Assembly (NCBI RefSeq): GCF_000420165.1
Contig: NZ_ATUK01000002.1
Location: 1-64,000, forward strand
Direction: 5' to 3'
DNA length: 64,000 nucleotides
From: Thioalkalivibrio sp. AKL19
Lineage (GTDB): Bacteria; Pseudomonadota; Gammaproteobacteria; Ectothiorhodospirales; Ectothiorhodospiraceae
Shown here: one piece after another, positions 27,793 to 37,013 of the stretch
Numbering within the stretch: the stretch's first letter is position 1
Layout: each line of letters opens with the position of its first letter
The notes under the pieces: generated by a model
Database searches by the model: none
Seen by the model: the letters and a program-made list of their open reading frames with translations, nothing else
Told to the model about the DNA's origin: nothing
Made by a program: the position numbers and the translations under genes

Positions 27793-28700
27793 GCGGGGAA
27801 CACGCCGGTGGAGATGTAGCGGTCGCCGCGGTCACAGATGATCGCGACGAAGGTGCCACCCTCGGTCTGCGCCGCCAGCTTCAACGCCGCGGCCACCGAA
27901 CCACCGGAAGAGACCCCGGCGAAGATGCCTTCTTCACTCGCCAGCCGATGCATGGTCTCCTCTGCCTCCTCCTGGGTCACGTCCACGGTCTGGTCCACCC
28001 GCGAGGCCTCGAAGATGGTCGGCAGATAGGCCTCCGGCCAGCGCCGGATGCCGGGGATGGACGCCCCCTCGGCCGGCTGCACGCCGACGATCTGCACCTC
28101 CGGATCGCGCTCCTTGAGATAGCGCGACACGCCCATGATGGTGCCGGTAGTCCCCATCGCGGAGACGAAGTGGGTCACCGTGCCCTCGGTATCGCGCCAG
28201 ATCTCCGGCCCGGTGCCGATGTAATGCGCATCCGGATTGTCCGGGTTGCCGAACTGGTTCAGCACCCGGCCCTTGCCCTCGGCCTCTAGGCGATCCGCCA
28301 GGTCACGCGCGCCCTCCATGCTCTCCTCGCGCGAGACCAGCACCAGCTCGGCCCCAAATGCCTTCATCGAGGCGCGGCGCTCGGCCGACATGTTGTCCGG
28401 CATCACCAGGATCATGCGATAGCCCTTCATCGCCGCGACCATCGCCAGCGCGATGCCGGTATTGCCACTGGTCGCCTCGATCAGGGTATCGCCGGGCTGG
28501 ATGTCGCCGCGGCGCTCGGCTGCCTGGATCATGTTCAGCGCGGGCCGGTCCTTGACCGAACCGGCGGGGTTGTTGCCCTCGAGCTTGACCAGCACGGTGG
28601 ACGGCAGATCCGCCGGCATGCGCTGCAGGCGCACCAGCGGCGTGTTGCCGACGAAGTGCTCGAGCGTCGGGAAGGATTCCGGATGCAGTCGTTTCTTCAT
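27789..28700 (-). CDS. cysM: Cysteine synthase B CysM
   Basis: This 303-residue PLP enzyme makes cysteine from O-acetylserine and sulfide or thiosulfate. The PLP lysine is Lys50 in NNPAGSVKDRP; the substrate loop EATSGNTG and phosphate loop GVSSGGS are intact. The start at 28700 is the first in-frame ATG compatible with the family; there is no Shine-Dalgarno sequence before it. It heads a long minus-strand unit that runs to kdsB. Confidence 0.93.
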   Translation of the reverse strand: MKKRLHPESFPTLEHFVGNTPLVRLQRMPADLPSTVLVKLEGNNPAGSVKDRPALNMIQAAERRGDIQPGDTLIEATSGNTGIALAMVAAMKGYRMILVMPDNMSAERRASMKAFGAELVLVSREESMEGARDLADRLEAEGKGRVLNQFGNPDNPDAHYIGTGPEIWRDTEGTVTHFVSAMGTTGTIMGVSRYLKERDPEVQIVGVQPAEGASIPGIRRWPEAYLPTIFEASRVDQTVDVTQEEAEETMHRLASEEGIFAGVSSGGSVAAALKLAAQTEGGTFVAIICDRGDRYISTGVFPA

Positions 28701-28708
28701 GCGCGCAG

Positions 28709-28714
28709 AGTATA
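28709..28714 (-). promoter_or_regulatory. Candidate -10 element very close to cysM start
   Basis: On the minus strand TATACT (28714-28709) lies only eight bases before the cysM ATG, with a weak -35-like TGGGCA (28738-28733) at 18 bases. Transcription from it would begin at or within a base or two of the start codon, which would fit the absence of a ribosome-binding site. Confidence 0.4.
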
Positions 28715-28846
28715 ACGACCGGGCCCCGTCCCTGCCCACGCGCCTCTCACTGTCGCAGGCGGCCTCCCGGCACTGTGATCCGTCCATACACCGCCATGGC
28801 ACCCATGCCGCTGGCAACGAAACACGTTCCGGCCTAAGCTCGGGCC

Positions 28847-29554
28847 ATGCTCGTGCTACTGGAATACCTCGTCGTCGCCTTCCTCGCGGTGTTCGTGATC
28901 GTGAACCCGCTGACCACGGCCTTCATCTTCATGGCGATGCTGCCGCGCGCCTCGGAGGAGAAGCGCCGGGCAATCGCCCTGCGCTCGGTGAAGGTGGCCA
29001 CCTCGCTGCTGTTCGCCTTCGCCCTGCTGGGCGGGGTGATCTTCCAGCTGTTCGGGATCACGCTGGCGGCGTTTCGCATCGCGGGCGGCATCATCCTGTT
29101 CGGCATCGCCATCGGCATGATCCGGCAGAAGGGCTCCACCGAAAAGGAAACGGCGGAGGAAGTGAAGGCCGACAAGGGACACGTGACCGAGGATATCTCG
29201 GTCATCCCGCTGGCCATCCCGTTCATGAGCGGCCCGGGCGCGATCGCCACGGTGATGATCCTGACCAGCGAGGCGCCGACGGTCTATCACACGGGGCTGG
29301 TGTTCCTTGCCGTACTGGCCTGCATGGTCGCCTGCTACTACGCGATGGTCTACTCGCGCTACATCGTGAAATACCTCGGGGACACCGGGAAGGACATCCT
29401 GACCAAGGTGTTCGGCCTGATCCTCGCGGTGCTGGCAGTGCAGTTCGTGATCAATGGCGTCAGTGATGCCGCCGTCGGCTTCATGCTGGACACCCAGATG
29501 CTCGACGAGACCGAGGTCGAGGACCCGCGCGTTCCTCCGCGCGACCTCGACTGA
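28847..29554 (+). CDS. MarC-family integral membrane protein
   Basis: This 235-residue protein has about six membrane helices and the MarC signature elements FVIVNPLTTAFIFMAML near the N-terminus and IPLAIPFMSGPGAIATVMIL in the middle. The family is widespread and of unknown function; the old link to multidrug resistance has not held up. It is divergent from cysM and stands alone. Confidence 0.88.
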   Translation: MLVLLEYLVVAFLAVFVIVNPLTTAFIFMAMLPRASEEKRRAIALRSVKVATSLLFAFALLGGVIFQLFGITLAAFRIAGGIILFGIAIGMIRQKGSTEKETAEEVKADKGHVTEDISVIPLAIPFMSGPGAIATVMILTSEAPTVYHTGLVFLAVLACMVACYYAMVYSRYIVKYLGDTGKDILTKVFGLILAVLAVQFVINGVSDAAVGFMLDTQMLDETEVEDPRVPPRDLD

Positions 29555-29571
29555 ACCGGCACGTTGCCGGA

Positions 29572-30342
29572 CTACCTCCCGCCCCCGGCGAACCAGGCGC
29601 GCAGCGTGGCCACGTCCACCGCCGGGCCCCGCAGCTCGGGCCCGGCCAGCACGGTCGCCGGGTCATCCTGCTCGCCAAACCCGTCGAGCACGGCCAGGGC
29701 GCCATCGAAATCCTGGTCGCGGGTGTAGTCGTTGGTGGTCACGACGACCTCCAGGCCCGCGCCGCGCGCCGCGCGCACCCCGTTGTCGGAATCCTCCAGC
29801 GCCAGGCAGGCCTCCGCGGGCAGGTTCATCGCCTCCAGGGCATGGGTGAAGATGTCCGGCGCCGGCTTCTTGGCCGGCACCACGTCACCGGCGGAGATCA
29901 CCTCGAAGCGGTACGGCCCTTCGCTGCCCAGCGTGGCCTCCAGCAGGGCGGTGACGTTCTCCGGGGTCGTGGTGGTTGCGATCGCCAGACGCAGGCCCTC
30001 GGCCTCGGCCTCGTCCAGCAGGCGGCGAACCCCCGGGCGCAGCGGGATCGAACCGGTCTCCAGCAACGCCACGTAGTGACGCGTCTTGGCCGCGTGCAGC
30101 TCGCGGATGCGCGCGTCGATCCCCGGTTCCTCGAGGATCTCGGGGTGATCCTCGGACAAGTACTGGCGAATGCGCTCCTTGCCGCCGGTCACCCGCAGCA
30201 ATTCGCCGTAGCGGGCCACACTCCAGTCCCAGTCGAGGCCCGCCTCCGCGAACGCCTGGTTGAACGCGACACGGTGACCGTCGCGTTCGGTGTCCGCCAG
30301 CGTGCCGTCCACGTCAAAGATCAGCCCCTGCAATTGCGTCAT
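29572..30342 (-). CDS. CbbY-like HAD phosphatase
   Basis: This 256-residue HAD hydrolase has motif I FDVDGTLADTE (Asp10, Asp12), a helical cap, motif II Thr in IATTTT, the lysine in PAKKPAPDIF and motif IV LEDSDNGVRAA. The cap and motifs match CbbY/beta-phosphoglucomutase-like enzymes. CbbY removes the Rubisco inhibitor xylulose-1,5-bisphosphate, which would suit an autotroph, but no cbb genes are nearby, so the substrate is an inference. It is convergent with marC. Confidence 0.8.
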   Translation of the reverse strand: MTQLQGLIFDVDGTLADTERDGHRVAFNQAFAEAGLDWDWSVARYGELLRVTGGKERIRQYLSEDHPEILEEPGIDARIRELHAAKTRHYVALLETGSIPLRPGVRRLLDEAEAEGLRLAIATTTTPENVTALLEATLGSEGPYRFEVISAGDVVPAKKPAPDIFTHALEAMNLPAEACLALEDSDNGVRAARGAGLEVVVTTNDYTRDQDFDGALAVLDGFGEQDDPATVLAGPELRGPAVDVATLRAWFAGGGR

Positions 30343-30448
30343 GCCGTTTTCCCCGTCCTGTCCTGTATCTCGCTGATATCGCCCGCTGCCCTCCCGGATT
30401 CCCTGCCCGGGCAAGCGCGCACGGGCGCAAGCTGTCATGGCACGGGAC

Positions 30449-30477
30449 TTGCCCGACCCGTCCGACTCTGGTACTAA
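30449..30477 (+). promoter_or_regulatory. Weak candidate promoter for dksA
   Basis: TTGCCC (30449-30454) and TACTAA (30472-30477) are spaced by 17 bases, 35 bases before the dksA start. The -10 matches only three of six consensus positions, so the support is spacing and placement. Confidence 0.25.
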
Positions 30478-30511
30478 GTGCGCCTCATTTTTCCAGCCGG
30501 AGAAACCCCGC

Positions 30512-30964
30512 ATGGCTGCAGACGAAAAGACCGACAAGCCCTCCACCCAGCACATGGTCGCCGGGGGCATTGCACCCTACGTGCCAAAGCCGGACGAAGA
30601 GTACATGAATCCGGATCAGCTGGACCATTTCCGCAGCCTGCTGCAGGCATGGCGCCAGGAACTGGCCGAGGAAGTCGATCGCACCGTGGGCCACATGCGT
30701 CAGGATGCGGCCAATTTTGCCGATCCGGCCGACCGCGCCACGCAGGAAGAGGAGTTCGGGCTGGAACTGCGCGCCCGGGATCGCGAACGCAAGCTGTCAA
30801 AGAAGATCGACGAGGCCCTGCGCAAGATCGAGACCCACGACTACGGCTACTGCGAAACCTGCGGCGTGGAGATCGGCATTCGGCGCCTGGAGGCCCGCCC
30901 GACGGCCACCATGTGCATCGACTGCAAGCAGCTCGACGAGATCAAGGAAAAGCAGCGCGCCTGA
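30512..30964 (+). CDS. dksA: RNA polymerase-binding transcription factor DksA
   Basis: This 150-residue protein binds the RNA polymerase secondary channel and works with ppGpp in the stringent response. It has a coiled coil with the tip segment FADPADRATQEEEFG and a C-terminal zinc finger formed by Cys114, Cys117, Cys135 and Cys138. The start at 30512 gives the usual family length. gluQ follows after 13 bases, the canonical dksA-gluQ pair. Confidence 0.96.
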   Translation: MAADEKTDKPSTQHMVAGGIAPYVPKPDEEYMNPDQLDHFRSLLQAWRQELAEEVDRTVGHMRQDAANFADPADRATQEEEFGLELRARDRERKLSKKIDEALRKIETHDYGYCETCGVEIGIRRLEARPTATMCIDCKQLDEIKEKQRA

Positions 30965-30977
30965 TCGCCACCGGGCC

Positions 30978-31928
30978 GTGACTGCCACGCCCGCACGGAC
31001 TGCCCCCCCGGCCGACGGCTATGTCGGCCGGTTTGCCCCCACCCCTTCGGGCCCGCTCCATGCGGGCTCCCTGCTGGCCGCCGTCATCTCCTGGCTGGAC
31101 GCCCGGAGCGCCGATGGCGACTGGCACTTGCGTATCGACGACATCGACGCCCCCCGGGTTCGCCCGGGGGCGGCCGATGCCATTCTCCGCACGCTCGAGG
31201 CCTTCAGCCTCGGCTGGGATGGCCCGGTAACCTGGCAAGGCCGGCATGGGCCCGCCTACCAGCGCGCCCTGGACACCCTGATGGAAACCGGGCAGGCCTT
31301 TCCCTGCGGCTGTACCCGCAAGGACCTGGCCATGCACGGCCGGATCGGCTGGGAAGGCCCCGTCTATCCGGGCACCTGCCGCCACGGCCTGCCACCCGGC
31401 CGCGAAGCCCGGGCCCTGCGCGCCCGCGCCACGACCCGCTACTGGACAGTCGAGGACCGCTTTCTCGGCCCGGTCGCCTTCGACCTGGAAGCCCTTGGGA
31501 GCGACTTTGTCATCCGTCGGGCGGACGGCATAGTGGCCTACCAGCTCGCCACGGTAGCGGACGATCTCGACCTCGGCGTGACCCGCGTCGTCCGCGGGGT
31601 CGACCTGCTCGGCTCCACGCCGCGCCAGATGCAGCTCTACCAGGCCCTGGGCGCCGCGCCGCCGGCCTATGCCCATCACCCGGTGCTGGTGGCACCCGGT
31701 GGCGACAAGCTCGCGAAGGCAACCGGGGCCACCGCCGTCCGCGTGGATGCCGTCCGCCGCGAACTGGCTCGTACCCTCGCGCTGGTGGGCCTGGCGCCCA
31801 GCGACTCGCAAACACCCGACGCACCGGCCACCCAGCTGGCCGAGGCCCTGGAACACCTGGAGCGGCTCAGCCTCGCGGATTGCCTGCCGGTACGCTCGGC
31901 ACTGCCGGGAGACCTGCACGCGGTGTAG
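30978..31928 (+). CDS. gluQ: Glutamyl-Q tRNA(Asp) synthetase GluQ
   Basis: This truncated glutamyl-tRNA synthetase-like enzyme of about 316 residues attaches glutamate to queuosine in tRNA-Asp. It has the HIGH-like RFAPTPSGPLHAGSL, a zinc site formed by Cys110, Cys112, Tyr130 and Cys134, and a degenerate KMSKS (KLAKA). It lacks an anticodon-binding domain. I chose a GTG start at 30978, the only good start codon between the dksA stop and the catalytic domain; no ATG is available there. Confidence 0.92.
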   Translation: MTATPARTAPPADGYVGRFAPTPSGPLHAGSLLAAVISWLDARSADGDWHLRIDDIDAPRVRPGAADAILRTLEAFSLGWDGPVTWQGRHGPAYQRALDTLMETGQAFPCGCTRKDLAMHGRIGWEGPVYPGTCRHGLPPGREARALRARATTRYWTVEDRFLGPVAFDLEALGSDFVIRRADGIVAYQLATVADDLDLGVTRVVRGVDLLGSTPRQMQLYQALGAAPPAYAHHPVLVAPGGDKLAKATGATAVRVDAVRRELARTLALVGLAPSDSQTPDAPATQLAEALEHLERLSLADCLPVRSALPGDLHAV

Positions 31929-32020
31929 ACTCGCCGCATGCCCCTCCTTCGCGCGCCAACCCGGACGGCCCCGCAGGCATGCCCGTCTGTCCGCCCGCCA
32001 GTGGCGACGGGCACCGGATC

Positions 32021-32194
32021 ATGAACGCCCAGCGCGCCATCCTGGTCGCCCTGCTGGGGGCGCTGCTGTTCCTGAGCCCCCTGGTCATCTGGGTCGCCCA
32101 CTTGAGCCCGGCCTGGTGGTGGCCGTTCGCGGCCTGGGTCCTGTTCATCGTGACCATCGCGGCGCTGACCCGGAGGGAGCGCCGTGACCCTTAG
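32021..32194 (+). CDS. Small membrane protein, CbrX-like
   Basis: This 57-residue protein has two hydrophobic helices (AILVALLGALLFLSPLVIW and a second with WWWPFAAWVLFIV) and a basic C-terminus. It overlaps the following sensor kinase gene by 11 bases. In Pseudomonas a small ORF, cbrX, sits just upstream of cbrA and couples its translation; position and size match, though sequence identity cannot be judged here. An upstream in-frame ATG at 31979 is possible. Confidence 0.65.
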   Translation: MNAQRAILVALLGALLFLSPLVIWVAHLSPAWWWPFAAWVLFIVTIAALTRRERRDP

Positions 32195-35111
32195 CCTGGG
32201 GCTGCTGTATGCCGTCGGGGTGGCCTACCTCGCCCTGCTGTTCGGGATTGCGTTCCTGGCCGACCGGGTACCCCGTGTGGGGCGGCTGGCGGCCAATGGC
32301 TGGGTGTTCAGCCTGTCGCTGGGTGTGTACGCAACGTCCTGGACGTTCTACGGAAATCTCGGTTTCCTCGCCGACCAGGGCTACCTGTACCTGACCATCT
32401 ACCTGGGCGTGACCCTCGCCTTTGCCGCCACGCCCTGGCTTCTGCGCCCCATCCTGCGCCTGACCCGCGAGCAGCAGCTGACCTCGCTGGCCGACCTGTT
32501 CGCCTTTCGCTACCGCAGCCGCTTCACCGGACCAGTGGTGGCGCTGTTCATGCTGGCCGGGGTGCTCCCGTACATCGCCCTGCAGATCAAGGCCGTCGCC
32601 GAGTCCGCCGCCGTGCTGACCGCGGAGACCCCGCCGCATCTGCTGGCCCTGACCTTCAGCGCCACCATCGCGCTGTTCGCGATCCTGTTCGGTGCCCGTC
32701 ACATCGCCCCGCGCGAGAAACACGCCGGCCTGGTCCTGGCCATCGCCTTCGAATCCATCGTCAAGCTGATCGCCATTCTCGGCATCGCCGCCGTGGCCCT
32801 GTATGCCGTCTTCGGTGGCTTCAGTGGTCTGAATGACTGGCTGGTCGAGCATCCCGAGGCGGTCGATGCGCTGTATGCCCCGGTGCGCGAGGGCGGCTGG
32901 TTCGCGATGATGATCCTGGCATTTGCCGCGGCCTTCCTGCTCCCGCGCCAGTTCCACATGCTGTTTACCGAGAACATCAACCCACAGGCCCTGAACACCG
33001 CCGCCTGGGCCTTCCCGGCGTTCCTGCTCCTGCTGAATCTGCCGATGCCGGTGCTCTACTGGGCCGGGGAGGCCGCCGGGCTCGGCATCTCGCCCAACTA
33101 CTACGCCATCGGCATTGCGGGGCTGCTGGAGTCCCCCAGCCTGGCCCTGCTGGTCTTCATCGGCGGGTTGTCCGCCGCCAGTGCGATGATGATCGTGACC
33201 ACCCTCGCGCTCGCCCACATGGGCACCAACTACCTGTCGCCGCTGACCCGACTGCACGAGGAGGAGCGCAGCGCCAACCTCTATACCCGCCTGCTGTGGG
33301 GCCGGCGCATCTGGATCGTGTTCATCATCGGGCTGGGCTATGCCTTCTACGGCCTGCTGCAGGTGGTGGAGGGCCTGGCGCAGCTGGGGCTGATCTCCTT
33401 CGCCGCCGTAGCCCAGCTCCTGCCGGGCCTGATCGGCCTGATGCTGTGGAAGCAGGCGACCCGCGTCGGCTTCCTGGTGGGACTGGCGGCGGGGATCGCC
33501 GGCTGGACCTTCACCCTCGTCATGCCCCTGCTGTCGGATGCCGGGATCGCCACCGGCCTTCCCGACCCGCAACGCCTGCTGCGTGCCGAGATGCTGGACC
33601 CGTGGACCTTCGCCCTGATGCTGAGCCTGGGCATCAATGCACTGCTATTCGTGCTCGGCTCACTCCTGACCCGCCCCAATCGCGAGGAGGCCGAGGCCGG
33701 CCGGGCCTGCTGCCCCAATGAATCCACCGGTGCCGGCAGCGGCCTGCCCCTGGCCGGCGACGTCACCGAGATGGAAACCGCGCTGGCCGCCACCCTGGGT
33801 CCGGGCGCCGCGCGCCACGAGGTCCAGCGCGCGCTGGACGACCTTGGCCTGCCACGGCACACACGCTCGCGGGGCGACCTGCGCCACCTGCGCGAGCGGA
33901 TCGAGCGCAACCTCTCCGGCCTGCTCGGGCCGGTCCTGGCGCGCATGATCGTCGACCAGCACCTGCGCCTGGACGCTGCCGGGCGCCATACCCTTAGTGA
34001 GAGCCTTCGGCGTATCGAGGAACAGCTGGAGACCCGCTCCCTCCCGTTGTCCGGTCTGGCGGCCGAGCTGGATGCCCTGCGCCGTTTTCATCGCCAGATC
34101 CTGCACGAACTCCCGCTGGGGGTGGCCAGCCTCACCAATACCGGCGAGATCACCGGGTGGAACCAGGCCCTGGCGCAGCTCACGCAGGTCCCCACGGAAC
34201 AAGCCGTGGGCCAGAGCATCCATCAGCTCAACAGTCCCTGGAGCGGCCTTCTGACCGCCTTCCTGGAGAGCCCGGACCGCCAGTGGTACAAGCTGAACGT
34301 GGATCTGCCCACCGGCAACCGCCGCCTGAACCTGCACCGTTCGGAGCTGCAGGATGCCCACGGTGAAGTGGAAGGCCGCGTGGTCCTGATCGAGGACGTA
34401 ACCGAACGCGCCCAGCTGGAATCCGAGATCGCCCACGGCGATCGCCTCGCCTCCATCGGCCGCTTCGCCGCCGGAGTCGCCCACGAGATCGGCAATCCGC
34501 TGACCGGGATCGCCTCGCTGGCCCAGACCCTGCCCCTGGAGAACGATCCGGACGAGATCCGCGGCATCGCCGACGACATCCTGGCCCAGACCCGGCGCAT
34601 CAACGCCATCGTCCAGTCGCTGATCACCTTTGCCCATGCCGACGAGGGCCCCTCGGCCGGGCATTTCGAGACCATCGCCCTGGACGAGCTCGTGGCCGAG
34701 GCCATCCGCCTGACGCGCCTGGCCGGGCGCAAGGACCTGCAATTCGCCACAACGGGCCTGGAGGGGCTGCATGTCCGCGGATCGCATGCCACGCTCCTGC
34801 AGGTCTTCATCAACCTGCTGACCAACGCCGAGCAGGCCTCGCCCGAGGCCTCCACGGTCAGCATTGCGGCCCGGCTCCACGGTCGTCACATCCAGGTCAC
34901 CATCGACGACGCCGGCCCCGGGATCGACGAATCCAGCCTGGAGCGCCTGTTCGAGCCGTTCTTCACCACCAAGCCGGCCGGCCAGGGCACCGGTCTCGGC
35001 CTGCCGGTGGCCTACAGCATCGTGCGCGACCACGGTGGTACCCTGATGGCCGCCAACCGCCCCGAGGGCGGCGCCCGATTCCTGCTGACACTGCCACGCC
35101 AAGACTCATGA
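32184..35111 (+). CDS. CbrA-like sensor histidine kinase with Na+/solute symporter domain
   Basis: This 975-residue protein begins with about 13 membrane helices of the SSF family (residues 1-500, for example [23 protein letters not shown] in part), then a linker, a PAS-like domain (about 635-740), a HisKA domain with phosphoacceptor His767 in [11 protein letters not shown], and a HATPase domain with DAGPGIDES and GTGLGLPV. Start is GTG with the ribosome-binding site GGAGGG. Fused symporter-kinases of this kind (CbrA) control carbon/nitrogen balance in Pseudomonas. It overlaps the response regulator gene by four bases. Confidence 0.88.
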   Translation: MTLSLGLLYAVGVAYLALLFGIAFLADRVPRVGRLAANGWVFSLSLGVYATSWTFYGNLGFLADQGYLYLTIYLGVTLAFAATPWLLRPILRLTREQQLTSLADLFAFRYRSRFTGPVVALFMLAGVLPYIALQIKAVAESAAVLTAETPPHLLALTFSATIALFAILFGARHIAPREKHAGLVLAIAFESIVKLIAILGIAAVALYAVFGGFSGLNDWLVEHPEAVDALYAPVREGGWFAMMILAFAAAFLLPRQFHMLFTENINPQALNTAAWAFPAFLLLLNLPMPVLYWAGEAAGLGISPNYYAIGIAGLLESPSLALLVFIGGLSAASAMMIVTTLALAHMGTNYLSPLTRLHEEERSANLYTRLLWGRRIWIVFIIGLGYAFYGLLQVVEGLAQLGLISFAAVAQLLPGLIGLMLWKQATRVGFLVGLAAGIAGWTFTLVMPLLSDAGIATGLPDPQRLLRAEMLDPWTFALMLSLGINALLFVLGSLLTRPNREEAEAGRACCPNESTGAGSGLPLAGDVTEMETALAATLGPGAARHEVQRALDDLGLPRHTRSRGDLRHLRERIERNLSGLLGPVLARMIVDQHLRLDAAGRHTLSESLRRIEEQLETRSLPLSGLAAELDALRRFHRQILHELPLGVASLTNTGEITGWNQALAQLTQVPTEQAVGQSIHQLNSPWSGLLTAFLESPDRQWYKLNVDLPTGNRRLNLHRSELQDAHGEVEGRVVLIEDVTERAQLESEIAHGDRLASIGRFAAGVAHEIGNPLTGIASLAQTLPLENDPDEIRGIADDILAQTRRINAIVQSLITFAHADEGPSAGHFETIALDELVAEAIRLTRLAGRKDLQFATTGLEGLHVRGSHATLLQVFINLLTNAEQASPEASTVSIAARLHGRHIQVTIDDAGPGIDESSLERLFEPFFTTKPAGQGTGLGLPVAYSIVRDHGGTLMAANRPEGGARFLLTLPRQDS

Positions 35112-36466
35112 CCCGCATCCTGCTCGTTGACGACGAAGCCCCGATCCGCCGCGCCGTGCGGCGGTTCCTGGAGCATCACGGCTTCGAGGTCGGCGTGGCC
35201 GAAAACCTGGCCGAGGCGCGGGCCCTCGCAGCCGCCGATCCCTACGATCTGCAACTGGTGGATCTGCGTCTGCCGGATGGCGAAGGGATCGAGCTGCTGC
35301 CGGAATTCGCCCACACGCCCACGGTCATCATGACCAGCTATGCGTCGGTACCCTCCGCGGTCAACGCGATGAAGGAAGGCGCCGCCGACTACATCGCCAA
35401 GCCTTTCGACCACGACGCCCTGCTGCTGACCCTGCGCGCCGCCCTGCGCGAGCGCGACCGCCCCAACACCGACGAACCCGACGACGAGGGAGCCGATCCC
35501 GCTCCGCGCCCCGGACTGGGCCTCATCGGCGAGAGCCAGGCCATGCAGCAATTGCGTGATCAGATCCGGCGCGTGGCCATGACCCATTCCACCGTACTGT
35601 TGCGCGGCGAGTCCGGCACTGGCAAGGAGCTGGCCGCGCGCGCCCTGCACGAGTTGAGCCCGCGCGCCTGCGGCCCGTTTGTCGCGGTCAACTGCGCCAC
35701 CATCCCCGAGGGTCTGGTCGAGGCCGAACTGTTCGGCCACGCCCAGGGGGCCTACACCGGCGCGGTCAAGGCGCGCACCGGCCTGATCCAGAGCGCGCAC
35801 GGCGGTACGCTGTTCCTGGACGAGATCGGCGAGCTCGCGCCGGCGGCCCAGGCCCGCCTGTTGCGCGTCCTGCAGGACGGCGAGATCCGCCCGGTCGGGG
35901 CCAACGAGAACCTGAAGGTCGACGTGCGCCTGCTCGCGGCCACCCATCGCGACCTCGAGGCCATGATCGAGGAACAGGCCTTCCGCGCCGACCTGTACTA
36001 CCGCCTGCGGGTGCTGGAGCTGGCCATTCCGCCCTTGCGCGATCGGCGCGAGGACATCCTGCCGCTGGCGCAGCACTTCCTTGAAGAGCTTGCCGGATCG
36101 GGTCCGATGCCCCGCCTGACCCAGGCCGCGCGGGACACACTGGAATCCCAGGACTGGCCGGGGAACGTGCGCGAACTGGCCAACGCCCTGGAACGCGGCT
36201 GGGTGCTCAGCCCCAACGGCCACATCGGGCCGGAACACATGGGCCTGGAAACCCGGGATGCCGACAATGCCGACGACATCCCCAACCCGGCCTTTCCCAC
36301 CCGGCGCAAGGGCGCGGGCGCGAGCCTGAACGAATATTTCCGCCAGTTCGTGCAGGAGAACCAGGACCGCATGACCGAGACGGAACTCGCCCGGGCACTG
36401 GGGATCAGCCGCAAGACGCTGTGGGAACGCCGGCAGCGCGAGAACCTGCCCCGCCCGCGCACCTGA
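35108..36466 (+). CDS. CbrB/NtrC-family sigma-54 response regulator
   Basis: This 452-residue protein has a receiver domain with Asp52 (in LVDLRLPDGEG), an AAA+ domain with Walker A GESGTGKE at 167-174 and the sigma-54 contact loop GAYTGA at 214-219 (Tyr in place of the usual Phe), and a C-terminal Fis-type helix-turn-helix ending ALGISRKTLWERRQR. It is the cognate regulator of the upstream kinase and would activate sigma-54 promoters. No obvious target gene is adjacent. Confidence 0.92.
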   Translation: MTRILLVDDEAPIRRAVRRFLEHHGFEVGVAENLAEARALAAADPYDLQLVDLRLPDGEGIELLPEFAHTPTVIMTSYASVPSAVNAMKEGAADYIAKPFDHDALLLTLRAALRERDRPNTDEPDDEGADPAPRPGLGLIGESQAMQQLRDQIRRVAMTHSTVLLRGESGTGKELAARALHELSPRACGPFVAVNCATIPEGLVEAELFGHAQGAYTGAVKARTGLIQSAHGGTLFLDEIGELAPAAQARLLRVLQDGEIRPVGANENLKVDVRLLAATHRDLEAMIEEQAFRADLYYRLRVLELAIPPLRDRREDILPLAQHFLEELAGSGPMPRLTQAARDTLESQDWPGNVRELANALERGWVLSPNGHIGPEHMGLETRDADNADDIPNPAFPTRRKGAGASLNEYFRQFVQENQDRMTETELARALGISRKTLWERRQRENLPRPRT

Positions 36467-36476
36467 AATCAGCGCC

Positions 36477-37013
36477 GTGGTGGAACAGCCCGAAGCCCGG
36501 CGTGTGTTCCTGGCCCTGTGGCCCGACGAGGGCACGCGCGAGGCCTTGCATCGACTGGGGCGCTCGCTGGGCGGTGACGGACGACCGGTCCCGCGCGATC
36601 ACCTGCACCTGACGCTGGCCTTCGCCGGGACGGTCCCGGCCAGACAGGCCGACTGCCTGGCCAGTCGCATCCCGGAACTCGCCTGCGCCCCGCTCGAGCT
36701 GGCCCTGGATCGCCTGGGCCACTTCGCGAGGCCACGCATCACCTGGATCGGGCCCGGCGAACCGCCGGCGGACCTGCTGGCCCTCGCCGATCGCGCGCAT
36801 GCCCTGTGCCGCGAATGCGGGATCGACACCGGCCCGCCACGCCCGTTCCGGCCCCATGTATCCCTGCGGCGCCACGCGGCACCCCCCGCCCGCGAACGCA
36901 TCGAACAACCGCTGCGCTGGCGGGCCGACACGATTGTGCTGATCGAATCGGGCCGCAACGGGCATCCCGGACCCTACCGGATTCTCGCCCGCACTCCGGT
37001 AACCGCGGGTTAA
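36477..37013 (+). CDS. thpR: RNA 2',3'-cyclic phosphodiesterase ThpR
   Basis: This 178-residue member of the 2H phosphoesterase superfamily has the two HxTx motifs HLTL (44-47) and HVSL (127-130). It hydrolyses 2',3'-cyclic phosphates in RNA and was formerly called 2'-5' RNA ligase. The start is a GTG, 10 bases after the regulator stop. Its stop codon overlaps the stop of the convergent low-complexity gene within a shared TTAA. Confidence 0.9.
   Translation: MVEQPEARRVFLALWPDEGTREALHRLGRSLGGDGRPVPRDHLHLTLAFAGTVPARQADCLASRIPELACAPLELALDRLGHFARPRITWIGPGEPPADLLALADRAHALCRECGIDTGPPRPFRPHVSLRRHAAPPARERIEQPLRWRADTIVLIESGRNGHPGPYRILARTPVTAG

Noticed and set aside
36467-37010. CrcZ-like small RNA downstream of the CbrB-like gene
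   Set aside because: The region is occupied by thpR starting 10 bases after the regulator stop, and no repeated CA-motifs are seen.
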